Assembly: GCA_037953745.1 (NCBI GenBank)
Contig: JBAKBP010000688.1
Coordinates: 124,001-188,000 of the forward strand
Direction: 5' to 3'
Length of the DNA stretch: 64,000 nt
DNA from: Lithodes maja
Lineage: Eukaryota > Arthropoda > Malacostraca > Decapoda > Lithodidae
The notes beneath the pieces are model-generated. The model was not told the origin of the DNA. It made no database searches and saw only the letters and a list, made by a program, of their open reading frames with translations. Shown piece by piece: positions 21,040 to 31,408 of the stretch. A program made the translations under genes and the position numbers. How positions within the stretch are numbered: the stretch's first letter is position 1; the number at the start of each line of letters is the position of its first letter.

Positions 21040-23274
21040 TTTGCAGGTCATAAAGGACGAAAGTATAACAGACCGGGCCAGGGCCCGTCTTCTGCCAACG
21101 CCGGCCAGTCGGCTAAGCATCCACCACCACAAAATTACCCAGTCTTTACATCCAAACTATTTCTAGTGCCCAAAAGGGACAGTGTTCAGATGAGGCCAGT
21201 CGTAGACCTGTCTTATCTGAACCTCCATATTCACAACGTGTCATTCAGGATGCTGACAGTAAACCAGATCAGGCTAACACTTCCGCCGGGAGGATGGATG
21301 TGTTCTTTAGACCTGACAGACGCGTATTGGCACGTCTCGGTAAACAAAAGATTTCAACGGTTTCTGGCCTTAACCCATCAGACCCGGAAGAGCTCTTAAA
21401 CACCCATAAAAAACTTGGTCCGCGCAACCCGGAAGGGCTCTGAGGCCCCCAGTGCTTGAAAGCCTGTGAGCTTGGTGTGCGAGGCGTCCGTCCGACGTAT
21501 GTAAACAACAGCCGGCTGGACCGACGCCCGCATCTCCCGCCACAAGAAGGAGTGCGTCGCTTGTTCGTGTGTGCCTGTATGTTATTGTTAAGTATCGAAA
21601 AGTAGTGTAAAGTGGCTGTTTTTGCCATAAAGTTATCTCCAATGAAATCATCATCACAACTGAACCAGTTGACTTAGAGCGCTCTAATTAATGCCATTCT
21701 ACAGGTACGAAACACATCTACGCTTGGGGATGCGCGGGAATGCGGAAGCAAGCCAAATAACAAAGATGCGGTAGCCTAGGCATAGACGTTTTTCGGCCAA
21801 AACCCCCGGGTTTCGGGGAATATATATATAATACATAGCCGGGGCTGGAGGGTTAAGAATAAAGCATCAGACTTATGTCTTTCAGAGGATGCCGTTTGGA
21901 TTGAACCTAGCACCTCGCTTATTCACGAAATTAGTCCGGCAAGCCCTGATGCCCTTGTTAGAGCAAGGGATCAGGATTTTGTGGTATCTAGACGACTGGC
22001 TAGTGGTGGCAGAGACGGAACAAGTATGCATAAATCATGTAAACATAACATTAAATCATGTCAAAACTCTAGGGTTCAAGGTCAACCTGGTAAAGTCAAA
22101 CCTTGTTCCCTCACGAGTAGTTCAGTGGATAGGGCTGGTCTGGGACACAGCTACTCTCACTCTGAGTCAGAGTGTGGACAATCGCAACAGATTTTGCAGG
22201 AAATTGTTTCTGTTCCTTCACAGTCTGACTACGACACGGAGAATCTGGGAGTCTCTGGTCGGCTCTCTCAACTGGATTCAACTAACTGTAAGGTTGGGCC
22301 GGTTGAGAGTCAAACGTTTAATATTGGAGGTCAACAAATATATTCCGCTATTGCCGGCGAAAAAATTATGGCCCATACCAAAATTAATCCACAACTTACT
22401 AGCGGTCTGGGCGAAGAGGGAAACGTTACACTCAGTCATGTCATGGACCTCTCCTCCGCCGACGATATGGGTAGACACGGATGCGTCAGGAACGATAGGT
22501 TGGGGCTTTCAGTCAAACCAAGGGCACCAGGGTCACAGGCTTTGGTCCCATTTTGACATCAATGTCAAAGAATTACTAGTCCCCTTATATTTCCTTCAGG
22601 CTCACGGCTCTACTTTACAGGGCAAGTCGGTGGCCTTCAGAATGGACAATCTGAATGCAGTTCACTGTATTCAGAAACAAGGGTCAACGAGATCTCGGAA
22701 GTTGCTAAACGTGTCAGAAAAGATTTTTATTCTAGCCAACAGGCTGGACATTCATCTTCACGCATCTTATCTCCCAGGCGTAGCAAACGTCTGGGCAGAC
22801 GCTCTGTCTCGGAGACAGAGCACATCAGTAGAATGGGCGCTCAAGCAAACCATTTTCAACCAAATGATTGCGGAGCCTTACTATCCACAAGTGGATTTAT
22901 TTGCGTCAGAGGAGACTGACAAACTCCCACTGTACCTCACCCGCCGGACGATAACGCCGGCGGGCGGGCCAGACGCACTGGTGACAGACTGGAACAGGTG
23001 GAGTTCCATTTATCTGTTTCCGCCGCCAGATGCGTCTCTAATGTGCCACGTAGTAAACAAACTACAGGATTATCGGGGCATAGTCTCGCTAATCACGCCC
23101 CTGTGGCCGGCACAGTTGTGGTACCAGCAATTGAAGACGTGGTGCCCGCACCCGGTGTCACTCCCGGTCGGGTTTTTTCACTTAGACACAATTGGCAACC
23201 TAGCGACCTCGCTGACTTTTGCATTATGGACATTCAGGAGGCCAAATGGCAAGCACCATATGGTAGAGACGTGA
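21040..23274 (+). pseudogene. DIRS-1 reverse transcriptase/RNase H, interrupted by MITE B
   Basis: Copies the element RNA into DNA. The RT begins abruptly after the gag-like basic segment at about 21135 (FTSKLFLVPKRD, MRPVVDLSYLN), suggesting loss of the RT N-terminus compared with DIRS-2. MCSLDLTDAYWHV carries the first catalytic Asp. MITE B splits RFLAL from RIKHQTYVFQ; the frame resumes after one TTAA. MPFGLNLAPRLFTK and the catalytic YLDD (21985-21996) follow. RNase H motifs: WVDTDASGT (22470), NVKELLV (22565), RMDNLNAV (22640), ADALSRRQS (22798). The last 100 residues (VDLFAS, GPDALVTDWNRW, YLFPPPDA, WPAQLWY) are the DIRS-conserved segment after RNase H. The end overlaps the recombinase frame by 277 bp. 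Confidence 0.85.
21374..21852 (+). mobile_element. piggyBac-type MITE B, 479 bp
   Basis: TTAA at 21370-21373 and 21853-21856. Starts CCCATCAGACCCGG and ends CCGGGGCTGGAGGG. Very similar to MITEs A and C. It lies in the DIRS-1 RT; removing it with one TTAA restores the same frame as in DIRS-2 (LALRIEHQTYVF). Confidence 0.93.
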
Positions 23275-23598
23275 CCAATAAATTCATGAATCAATATACC
23301 CAGTCTACTAAGCGACAGTATCAATCGCATTGGCAAGCCTTTACTTCTTGGATTCTTAGAACAGAACAAACTGTGCCCTCGGTGGCTTTGGTTTTTAATT
23401 ACTTAAATTATCTGTTCGAGCAGAAACGTTTATCTGTAGTAACGTTAAAAAATCACTTAACAGCGATTAGGATGCCATTTTTGGACCTTACCGGTCTCAC
23501 CATACCAGTCGCGGAGGAAACAGGTTTTATGAGGGCATGTTTTAAACTCCGCCCACCTCCCCGTCAGCTCATGCCTACCTGGTCTCTGGACAAAGCAT

Positions 23599-23975
23599 TA
23601 GTCTGGGATCCACACCCCAAAAAGTGCAAAAAAAGGCATTTTATTATGACACCCCTGCTGTAAAATTTTTGACCCTTGGAACATGATAAGGGAAGTGTTG
23701 GACATCTGAAAAGTGAATTTGGACACTTGGTTCGGATTGCGCAACGTGAGGACACTCAATTTTACGAAGTTAAGACAGGAATTTTAAAAGCGGAAAATTT
23801 TGAGGTTGAGGAAATTCAATGCATCATATCTCCTTACTGTGACACTTTATTGCAACAAATGACCACTCATTTTTTTCGTCATGATGCCAGCTACAGAATG
23901 ATAGGTAAATAATATTGATTGGTTGAACTACAAGGTCACCAGAGGTCAAAAGGTCAAGAAAATCAAAATGTCTCA
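23599..23975 (+). repeat. Left TIR of the Academ-like transposon
   Basis: Inverted copy of 29326-29691. It contains an orphan copy of the putative TIR exon (23676-23912, plus strand) that differs from the right-hand copy by one residue. The open frame has no ATG until the Met near codon 62. Confidence 0.88.
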
Positions 23976-24358
23976 CCCCAAAAGTGGTATATATTTTTTA
24001 CAAAGCATCTGTATAATACATTTTTCTCAATTGTAATTTAGAAAAACACTTTCATTAAACCTTGTATGTCCTACTGATGTATTTTAGAAAAGAAAATACT
24101 AATAAACTAAAAGTAAAAGGCATCACTTTTGCCTGCTGCTTAGAGATGTAATGAAAACAAATGTGAATTAGTGACAGTGACATATTCTTTAAAGTATACA
24201 GTCCTATTTACACATTGAAAATTATTGATGTAATGTCAATAAGTGGTAAAATAAGGCTTTTTATTCTTCATTAATACATATGAAATTATTGTAAAACAGA
24301 CATTATGTGCTAAAGATAATAAATGTAGCAAACCTAACAGTTAAACCTATATTTTGCA

Positions 24359-27300
24359 CTAATCGCTATCGCCGTTATCTTCAGTTAGCCGCCCACATTT
24401 TGGGGAAGTCCCATTGCAAGTGCATGCAATAATGCACTCCAGTCTAGCCTTAGCACATGGACAGTTTTTAATGCAGCCTTTCCTACACTTGCAGAATGTT
24501 AGTTTTGCTGTTGCAGGTTTACTAACTTTGCACTTCATAACTGGGAACAATCTGCCATTACTGTCCAAATACCTGCCATACTGTTCAGGCGCAAGAAGAG
24601 TTGGATTACACACATTAGCCTGTTTGTACAGGCTAATCTGGCAAAGACTCCTAAGGACATGAAAATGAAAGGAGTCTTCAGTTGGAGGAAGAGAGCGGAG
24701 ATCCTGTTTGCTAGAGGCAAATATATGGGCACGTAACCTATCCAATGATGAATATCCTGGCTTGCCGTACAAATCACACCAAAAGTCCCGTGCCTCATCA
24801 AACAACTTGTCACTTAGGCCTACATTAGTATGTGAGAAGCTAGTCAGCATTGTCATTTTACCTATGTGCTGCATTGCTACTTTTGCCGCTCTTTTTTTCC
24901 CTCGTCCAAATGGGAAGCTTACTGAATCACAGCCTGATAAAACATATGAAATAAGCAGAGTGTCTGTGAGTTCAAGTGCATCTTTTTCTACTGTACTAGC
25001 TAGTTTATCAACTAAATCATGAATGGGAAAGAAGATGTAGTTCTTTTCAACCCACAGTTTAGCAACATGTGGAAGTCGAGGATAATGATACATAGAAAGC
25101 ATAATGATATCTGTATCAGCTGCATGAACAATAAACACACTACTCTTCTGACAGCTTGCAATATGTGAAAAGATCCTGGTATCAGCTTCTTCATGATTGT
25201 GGCAACACAGTTCCTGTAACACAGTTGTACCGCAACTGGTCACACGAATTCCCTTAGTACCAACTCCTATTATCAGGGTAGTCCCGTCAGGAACTGAGGA
25301 TGGCTGGGTCCAAGAGGATGAAATATATGAAAGTAGGTTTGCCTTGTTCTGTGGGTTTGAAAGAAATCCTTTCCACTCTGGTATTTTCATGTTATGATCA
25401 GGGATATACTCTGGTGTCAAAACTCCCTTCACCCGCCTCTGTCGTTCACCATCCTTTAAGCTCATTTCACCAAAGTCATACCTGTCACCAACAAAGTGAA
25501 CCTCTGAGCAACCGATTGGTTTCATGGCCAGAATCTTCTGCAAGTACCTCTCCTGAAGCTGACCAAAACTCTCTGATGCCAGTGTCCGATAGCGTTGTAT
25601 AAATGCCATGGCGTCAATAACATACACTGATTCAGAATCAGATTGAGAAATTTCTGTCATTGGTTTCCATGAATCAGCTACCTCTTTTTGAAGTGTTTCA
25701 ATAAAATCATATTTAGTTCCTTTGCGCATGGTATATCCCTCAGATGCAGTACTGTTTGGCTCAAATAATGATGGGGGATAGTCATTCCATTCATAACTAA
25801 AGGCTTCAATCTTTGCCTCATCACTTAATTCTTGTGTAAAACAAAGGGCTCTTGTAACAGTGTTTTCCACATTGATTAACTTCTTCATACAATGTCGCTT
25901 TCCTTTGCCTTGTTTCTGTTGACTGGCAAATGTCATTATCTTTGGGGTAACAATTTTAGCAGCATTGGTGGTGCTGGCATCTCTGATTGATTCTAGCCCA
26001 ATCGTTCTAGCTTTGACTAGTTGTGTAGATTCAAGCGTCTCTCCTGTTGCAATGTTTATCAGCTTATCCGTCCCAAGGGTTGCAACAAACGGATTCCTCA
26101 TAGATTCTGCTACAGTGTTTCTGATTTCCAGAACCCTTTCTATATCATCTTTACTCCTCTTTTCATGGTGATCTGGGTGAGGGGATTCCATGTGCACCAT
26201 CTTCTTGACATTCTCAGAGACAGATGTCAAGAATGGTAATGTTTTTATGTACTTTTCTCGAGCAGCCTCAGCATGAGTAATACCTTTGAATAAGCGAGTC
26301 TTTCCCTCATTATTGTATGTTTGTTCCAATGCAAGATCTGTCCATACACCATTGAACACACCTTCTGTCTGGTGGACAGTAAAATTGCCTGCTTCAAATT
26401 CTCTTTGTATCTCTGGTGCAGTGTTGGGTAGGTTTTTCATTTCATTTAAATATCATGACATGTACTTAGTATGTCCAGAGGAAACAGTGTACGGTAGCAT
26501 GTTCTGCACCTCCAGCAGGTGTTGCTTCCAAATACCAGCTCTTTCAGCATGGATGTAGCGCTTCAAAATGAGCACCATGTCAATATACATTCCCCATAAC
26601 TGAGCTGTTACTCCCAATGTGTTCTCAAAGTCTTTCCACTGTGATTCAAGCAATCCTAATTGTTTCATCACATCACCAACAAATACAACGATTCTCTCAG
26701 TGTCTTTTGTTTCATAAGCTGTCCTAAGTTTTTCCAACAGTGAAGATAGAAATCCAAGAGCTTCAGCTTCATCATTGTGTAACAACCACTGCTCAAAGGC
26801 CTCCCACTTCAGCATAAAGAACGCCTCACAGAGTAGGGAATGATAACGAACCATTTTGTAGTAGTCCTTCCCTGCCATCACCTTATTAGCTGTTCCTCTA
26901 CCACATATATTACTCACAGCTAGTATGTCTTCAATGCCACTTTCCCTCATAAAGAACCCGATGGATCCCATAAAATTCATTGCAATGTGGAATCCACCCA
27001 ATCGTACTATGACATCTTTATACTTGAGAGGATTTTTGTTCAACAGGCCTTTTACAATGTCATATATTGCCTGGTCACATCATGTGATAACAGTTTTTGA
27101 TTGTCCCAGTTTCAGATTAAGGGAGATGAAATAATCCAGGGAGGTCTGGACAACATCTGGGTTTGTTGGAGTTTGAGGATACAGTGGTCCATAGCCAATA
27201 CTTGTTTTATGTGCCTGTTGTCCATCATACACTTCAAAAAAGGTATTCCAAGTTGGAGTACATGAAGTGCTATCATTTCTACATGTCATCATTTGAGTGG

Positions 27301-29110
27301 GAAACATCCGTAAAAGGAACCATACAATATTTTCATCAATCAGAGTGTTACTAGCTACAGTGGCATCAGAAATGAGTTCTATTCCACATAACGATCTTGC
27401 CTCTTTTCTGTCCTTCAGGGTAAGGTTGCTGCTAACAGGGACAAACGCCTCGGGTTTATTGACTGTTAACTGTCTTGTCTTATGTAGAGGTACTTTCCCA
27501 GCCCCAATTATATTCTCCTGCTTTGTATATTGATATATAATATTAGTAGTTGCATCCAGACTACCATCAGCAGTTTCAGAGTGAAAGTTAAGGTTATCAA
27601 AGGCATATTGAGCAAAATGTCTGTGTATAATGTTGGATGGAATAAAGATACCTTCTTTTCTTTCCTGTTCAGTTACTTCACTCGCAATCGTTGTTAAGTA
27701 ACGTTGAGCACTGGCATAGCTAATGCTATTTCCAAATCTGTTTAACATGGTAACAATATTTTTGCTGTGAGTTTCTTTTAGAACATGCATTGCCAATCCT
27801 ACCTGCTTAGGTGTAGGCTGTTTACAAATGTAATTAATAATATCTTGAGATAAGTTAAGAACAGTTTCTTTGTCATTTTCACTAAGATGAACTTTCTCAC
27901 TGTCACCTTTGTTTTCATCACTTTCAGTAATTAACCATGCTAGATGATTGTACAATTCAACAGGAATTTGTCTTGAGGCAGTATCATACGAAATACTGAA
28001 TTCATTGTCTACATCAATATGCATTCTTTTTGCAGCTGCTTTTACCTCTGTTCTTAGATGCTTTGCCAAAGGGTATGAGCTAATGTCAACATTTTTCATT
28101 GGATTAGGATCATCATCAACATCATCATCACTATATACCTGATATTCCTCTAATTCAGATTTCAGACCCACAACTTGATCACACAACTCCTTCACAGTCA
28201 ATGAAGATGGACACATTAAACATGATGCACCCTTTAAAGAGACAAACTGAATGCTACTGCCAAAGTGTTTTGTCAACCGTTTTATCAGTCTGTCTTTTCT
28301 ATAGCCAGACTTTGTAGCAATGTCATACTGAGACAACAGTTCATTGTACCTTTTTTAAAATCTGATCAATGGAGTAGGCATGTTTGTCATTCAAAAGTCC
28401 ATGGGAAATCTCCGACACAAGCGCTAAAAATGCTGAATCATACTCGGTCATGACTGCTGAACTGCCACTGTCAGTGTTAGGTTTGCCACGTGCAGCCATA
28501 AACCTGTTCATGCATCTGAGATGATAGCTAAAGTCATTGGCAATTAGATCTAAGCATGTATCTCCATGCCCTTGAATTTTCAGTAACACAGTTTCGTCAT
28601 TTAGTTCCTTAGCTTTCTTGTGAATTGATGCCTGTCTTTCATAGCTAGCAACTGCAGTCAGCAGCCTATCACCTTTTCCATCACGTTCTTTTTCACACAA
28701 GAAACACACAAGCTTATAATCAATAATTCCTGTTCTACTGGTTCGACCCGATGTGCTAGATGTTTCTCCAGTCATTTCATTTTCTGTTTTCAACCGTTTT
28801 GCCTGTACATTTTTCTTATGTGTATAATCACTTCGACAGTTCACATGACACATAGGTTGCCTTCTAAGGAACTCATCAGCATTTTGTAGGTCATTCCAAA
28901 GTCTGTAATACACATGATCTCTTCTTGTTTCTACTGCATCTTTGAATGTATTGAAACCCCTGCTTGTTAATTTACACATACGTCCAAGCTCATCAGTAGT
29001 ACTTTGGCATATCAAACGCCTGGAATAATCAGTTATTGTTGAACAGGGCTGCTTGCGCTTTGTTGTTATCACAGGATCCATCGTGGATGTCAAGGAAGCA
29101 GCAGTATCAC
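24359..29110 (-). pseudogene. Academ-like transposase with PIN/FEN-type nuclease domain and CxC tail
   Basis: About 1580 codons in four pieces. An N-terminal part (29110-28341) has a Cys/His region (CQSTTDEL, MCHVNCRSDY, CFLCEKERDG). An A6 run near 28342 shifts the frame. The second part (28336-27080) ends at a TGA (27080-27078). RLGGFHIAMNFMGSIG (about 26990) and GVTAQLWGMYIDM (about 26600) follow, then another TGA (26455-26453). The last part carries VYVIDAMAF (near 25618), FVGDRYDFGE, HEEADTRIF (near 25195), AADTDIIML (near 25125) and SGCDSVSF (near 24940), spaced like the acidic residues of FEN/XPG nucleases. The C-terminus is a CxC cluster (CKCRKGC, CPCAKARLEC, CTCNG). Otherwise well preserved, so recently dead. 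Catalytic mechanism is inferred. Confidence 0.68.
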
Positions 29111-29325
29111 CTGTCGGACAAGAAAAGTGTATCGTTAGTAATTTCTTCAAATTGGGTTATACAAATAAATGCATAGTGCTGCCTTATATTCCTACTCCAC
29201 AAGCATATCCCACTCACATAAAACATTATAAAGGTGTAAAAAGTTGGGTAGAACTATCATTTCTTCATAAATCATACTAGAATATATTCTTAAACCCATT
29301 TCTTTGATAAAAATACAAAATTTTA

Positions 29326-29691
29326 GGTGAGACATGATTTTCGAGATCTTTTGACCTCTGGTGACCTTCTAGTTCACCCAATCAATATTATTTACCTATC
29401 ATTCTGTAGCTGACATCATGACGAAAAAAATGAGTGGTCATTTGTTGCAATAAAGTGTCACAGTAAGGAGATATGATGCATTGAATTTCCTCAACCTCAA
29501 AATTTTCCGCTTTTAAAATTCCTGTCTTAACTTCGTAAAATTGAGTGTCCTCACGTTGCGCAATCCGAACCAAGTGTCCAAATTCACTTTTCAGATGTCC
29601 AACACTTCCCTTATCATGTTCCAAGGGTCAAAAATTTTACAGCAGGGGTGTCATATCAAAGTGCTGTTTTGCGGCCTTGGATCCCAGACTA
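29326..29691 (-). repeat. Right TIR of the Academ-like transposon, promoter side of the gene
   Basis: Inverted copy of 23599-23975. Lies immediately upstream of the minus-strand transposase gene and carries its likely first exon (29396-29624). Any promoter placed in the TIR would be duplicated at the other end and point inward. Confidence 0.85.
29396..29624 (-). CDS. Putative transposase exon inside the right TIR
   Basis: A 78-codon open frame that ends at a good splice donor: ATAG then GTAAAT (donor GT at 29394-29395). A matching acceptor (CAG at 29113-29111, after a pyrimidine-rich stretch) continues in phase into GDTAASLTSTMDPV of the main body. The inferred intron is 285 bp. The frame has no ATG before codon 62 (about 29441), so either translation starts there (MTTHFFRHD) or a further 5' exon exists. 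Evidence for coding: near-perfect preservation in both TIRs and phase agreement at the splice. No domain is recognised. Confidence 0.5.
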
Positions 29692-30302
29692 CATTGTCGT
29701 TACTTCATTCCCGTCTGTACCAAAATACTGCAGAATTTACATTACTTTTAAAAAGGGCAGTATTCCTTATGGCTTTGGCTACCGGGAACAGAGTATCTGA
29801 GCTGGCGGCGATGAGCAACACACCTAATTGCCTCAGGTTTGGTAGGCTTAATGAGTGTATTCACATTGCACCTTCCCCAGGGTTCATAGCCAAGAATGAG
29901 CACAGTGAACACGTGTTTTCAGAGTTCACGGTGCCGGCGTTGAAAAGGGGAAAGGTGCACCATAATTTATGTCCAGTGCAAGCTCTAACCAAATATTTGA
30001 GAGTGGCACCTCTAAATCACCAGGGTGCTTTATGGGTAGCAAGTACGGGTAAACGCTTGATGAAACGTAGACTGGCTTCTCTCTTGGTCGAGGTCATTAA
30101 AGAGAGTAATCCCGGCGTTGTGGGTAGGGCCCACGATTTACGCAAGTGGGCAGCTTCTTTACGTTTCCTTAAAAAAAATTCTGTTGAAGATATTACGTCC
30201 ACACAGTTGTGGGCCTCTAATCATACGTTTTTGACTCGATACCTTTCAGTAGCTCTAGACAAACCTTCCTTGCCATGTATAGCTTTAAGGCAGAGGGTCT
30301 AG

Positions 30303-30864
30303 GTGGCCCCTAAGTCACTTATTGTTTAATTTCAAGAAAAGGGGAGGGGGGGTGCAGTCAGTGTAACATAGGACACCCTAGACCCCGCCGGAGTATGAGA
30401 GCTGTGATATATTTATGGGTGTTGTGATATGTAAATTTCTCTGTACTATTCATTACAGGAAATTGTGCTAGTACAATTATAGTACAAACAACAGTGTTGT
30501 TGTAAGTAGTTTTTGGGCTGAGAAGCAATCTAATTTTAAGCATTGGTTTTATTTTGCAAGATATATCCACTAATTTTATGGGGTTTATATGTGCACATGT
30601 AAACTTATAAGTTTTATTTTTCACCACTTTATTTAAGTGGGGTGCCTTGTTAACTGGCGGATCTGTTCTCAGAATCTCAGAGTTAACCCCTTTTTATCAA
30701 GCAGGCTTCTTTGAAGCACGCTCCTGCTTGTACCCCTTTTGTATATATGTGCTGTATAAAGTTTATGCGCCAAATATATATTTTTTACAAAGTAAGAATA
30801 CTATGTAGTTGTTTGATTATCTGCCTTTGCTAGAGTTAGGATATGATTACGAATGTCCCCCTCC
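30303..30864 (+). other. DIRS-1 3' noncoding region
   Basis: Follows the recombinase stop. Contains AAAAGGGGAGGGGG, CACCCTAGACCCCGCCGG and AGCTGTGATAT, which recur (minus strand, 63000-63110) in DIRS-4 at the same place after its recombinase, confirming this as element DNA. No reading frame. Confidence 0.75.
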
Positions 30865-30985
30865 AGTCTTAGATATCAGGCATAATCATCAATGATGGAG
30901 GGGCCACTAATAAATTATAGGTTTGACTCCTGCAAGGAGATAAAGAAAACCTAATATTTAGTAGTGGCCCCGTAATCATTGACGA
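30865..30985. repeat. DIRS-1 internal complementary region (ICR)
   Basis: Reads as complement of the left outer end (CAATGATGGAGGGGCCAC...AATAAAT) directly joined to complement of the right outer end (TATAGGTTTGACTCC...TTTAGTAGTGGCCCC). This is the bridge proposed to template the circle junction in DIRS elements. A homologous ICR is at 51962-52070 in DIRS-4. Confidence 0.88.
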
Positions 30986-31060
30986 CTGGGGCCCTCCCGA
31001 CCATCCCCTTCCCATTCGTTGATGTATTAAGGATTTTGGTTTACTTGATATGTCAGTGTA

Positions 31061-31408
31061 GGAAGAATGACGCCTGAGTCAGCGTCTGGTCAAAGATCCA
31101 CACAAGTACATCCACGATTATATGGAAAGCTTATGAATAGTTATTCTTATTTTCTTTTTGTTTTTTATTTGTTACAAAGTTTTTTCGTAGTGAGAACCCA
31201 ATTTCATAATGACTGAACCATGAGTGAGGTTGCGTGTGCTCATGATGAAGGCTCCTCAATTTTTTATGCTCTGCGCGGTAGATTCAAACTACGGCGGATG
31301 AGTGTTTGAAGAGGGTGCCTTATGTAATAGGCATAATCGTCAATGATTACGGGGCCACTACTAAATATTAGGTTTTCTTTATCTCCTTGCAGGAGTCAAA
31401 CCTATAAT
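31061..31408. repeat. DIRS-1 right inverted terminal repeat
   Basis: Inverted copy of 4345-4647 with an extra outer stretch of about 40 bases (ATTAGGTTTTC to AACCTATAAT) that the left ITR lacks. It ends against the AAGTGAAA repeat of piggyBac-1. Confidence 0.88.

Larger units (their letters stand above)
23599..29691 (-). mobile_element. Academ-like DNA transposon, 6.1 kb with about 370-bp TIRs
   Basis: Flanked by CAT at 23596-23598 and 29692-29694. Outer TIR TAGTCTGGGATCC is perfect; the next 30 or so bases differ between ends; then about 320 bases are nearly identical in inverse orientation (left to about 23975, right from about 29326). All coding parts lie on the minus strand: a TIR-borne exon, a large transposase-like protein with a PIN/FEN (XPG-like) nuclease fold signature and a C-terminal CxC cysteine cluster. 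Academ elements are reported with 3-4 bp TSDs and XPG-type nuclease domains, so Academ is the best fit; I cannot confirm it without a database search. Confidence 0.72.
22998..30302 (+). pseudogene. DIRS-1 tyrosine recombinase, split by the Academ-like transposon
   Basis: Integrates the circular DNA form without target duplication. The first part (to 23598) starts in an alternative frame over the RT/RNase H end; its recognisable core-binding domain runs from NWQPSDLADF through KRQYQSHWQAFTSW, VALVFNYLNYLFEQK and PPPRQLMPTWSLDKAL. The second part resumes at 29692 with SLLHSRLYQNTAEFTLLL. Catalytic residues: Arg in ATGNRVSEL (near 29790), His-x-x-Arg in AHDLRKW (30132-30143), Tyr in FLTRYLSV (30240-30242). 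The stop is at 30300. The two halves join in frame after removal of 23599-29691 plus one CAT, so the recombinase was intact when the transposon arrived. Confidence 0.88.
4345..31408 (+). mobile_element. DIRS-1, DIRS1-like tyrosine-recombinase retrotransposon
   Basis: Order of parts: left ITR (4345-4647), 5' noncoding DNA, gag-like frame, RT/RNase H, tyrosine recombinase, 3' noncoding DNA, ICR (about 30865-30985), right ITR (31061-31408). The right ITR is the inverted copy of the left ITR plus about 40 extra bases at its outer end. The ICR joins the complements of both outer ends, the arrangement used for circular intermediates in the DIRS group. There is no target duplication. Joining the flanks AACTAAGTAT (to 4346) and AAGTGAAA (from 31409) rebuilds a piggyBac-1 repeat unit seen intact near 31562. 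LINE A, MITE B and the Academ-like element account for most of its 27 kb. Confidence 0.9.

Noticed and set aside
23676..23912. 78-codon frame as an independent small gene
   Set aside because: It is the mirror copy of the TIR segment at 29388-29624, has no early ATG and no acceptor context on this side; best seen as an orphan copy of a TIR exon.
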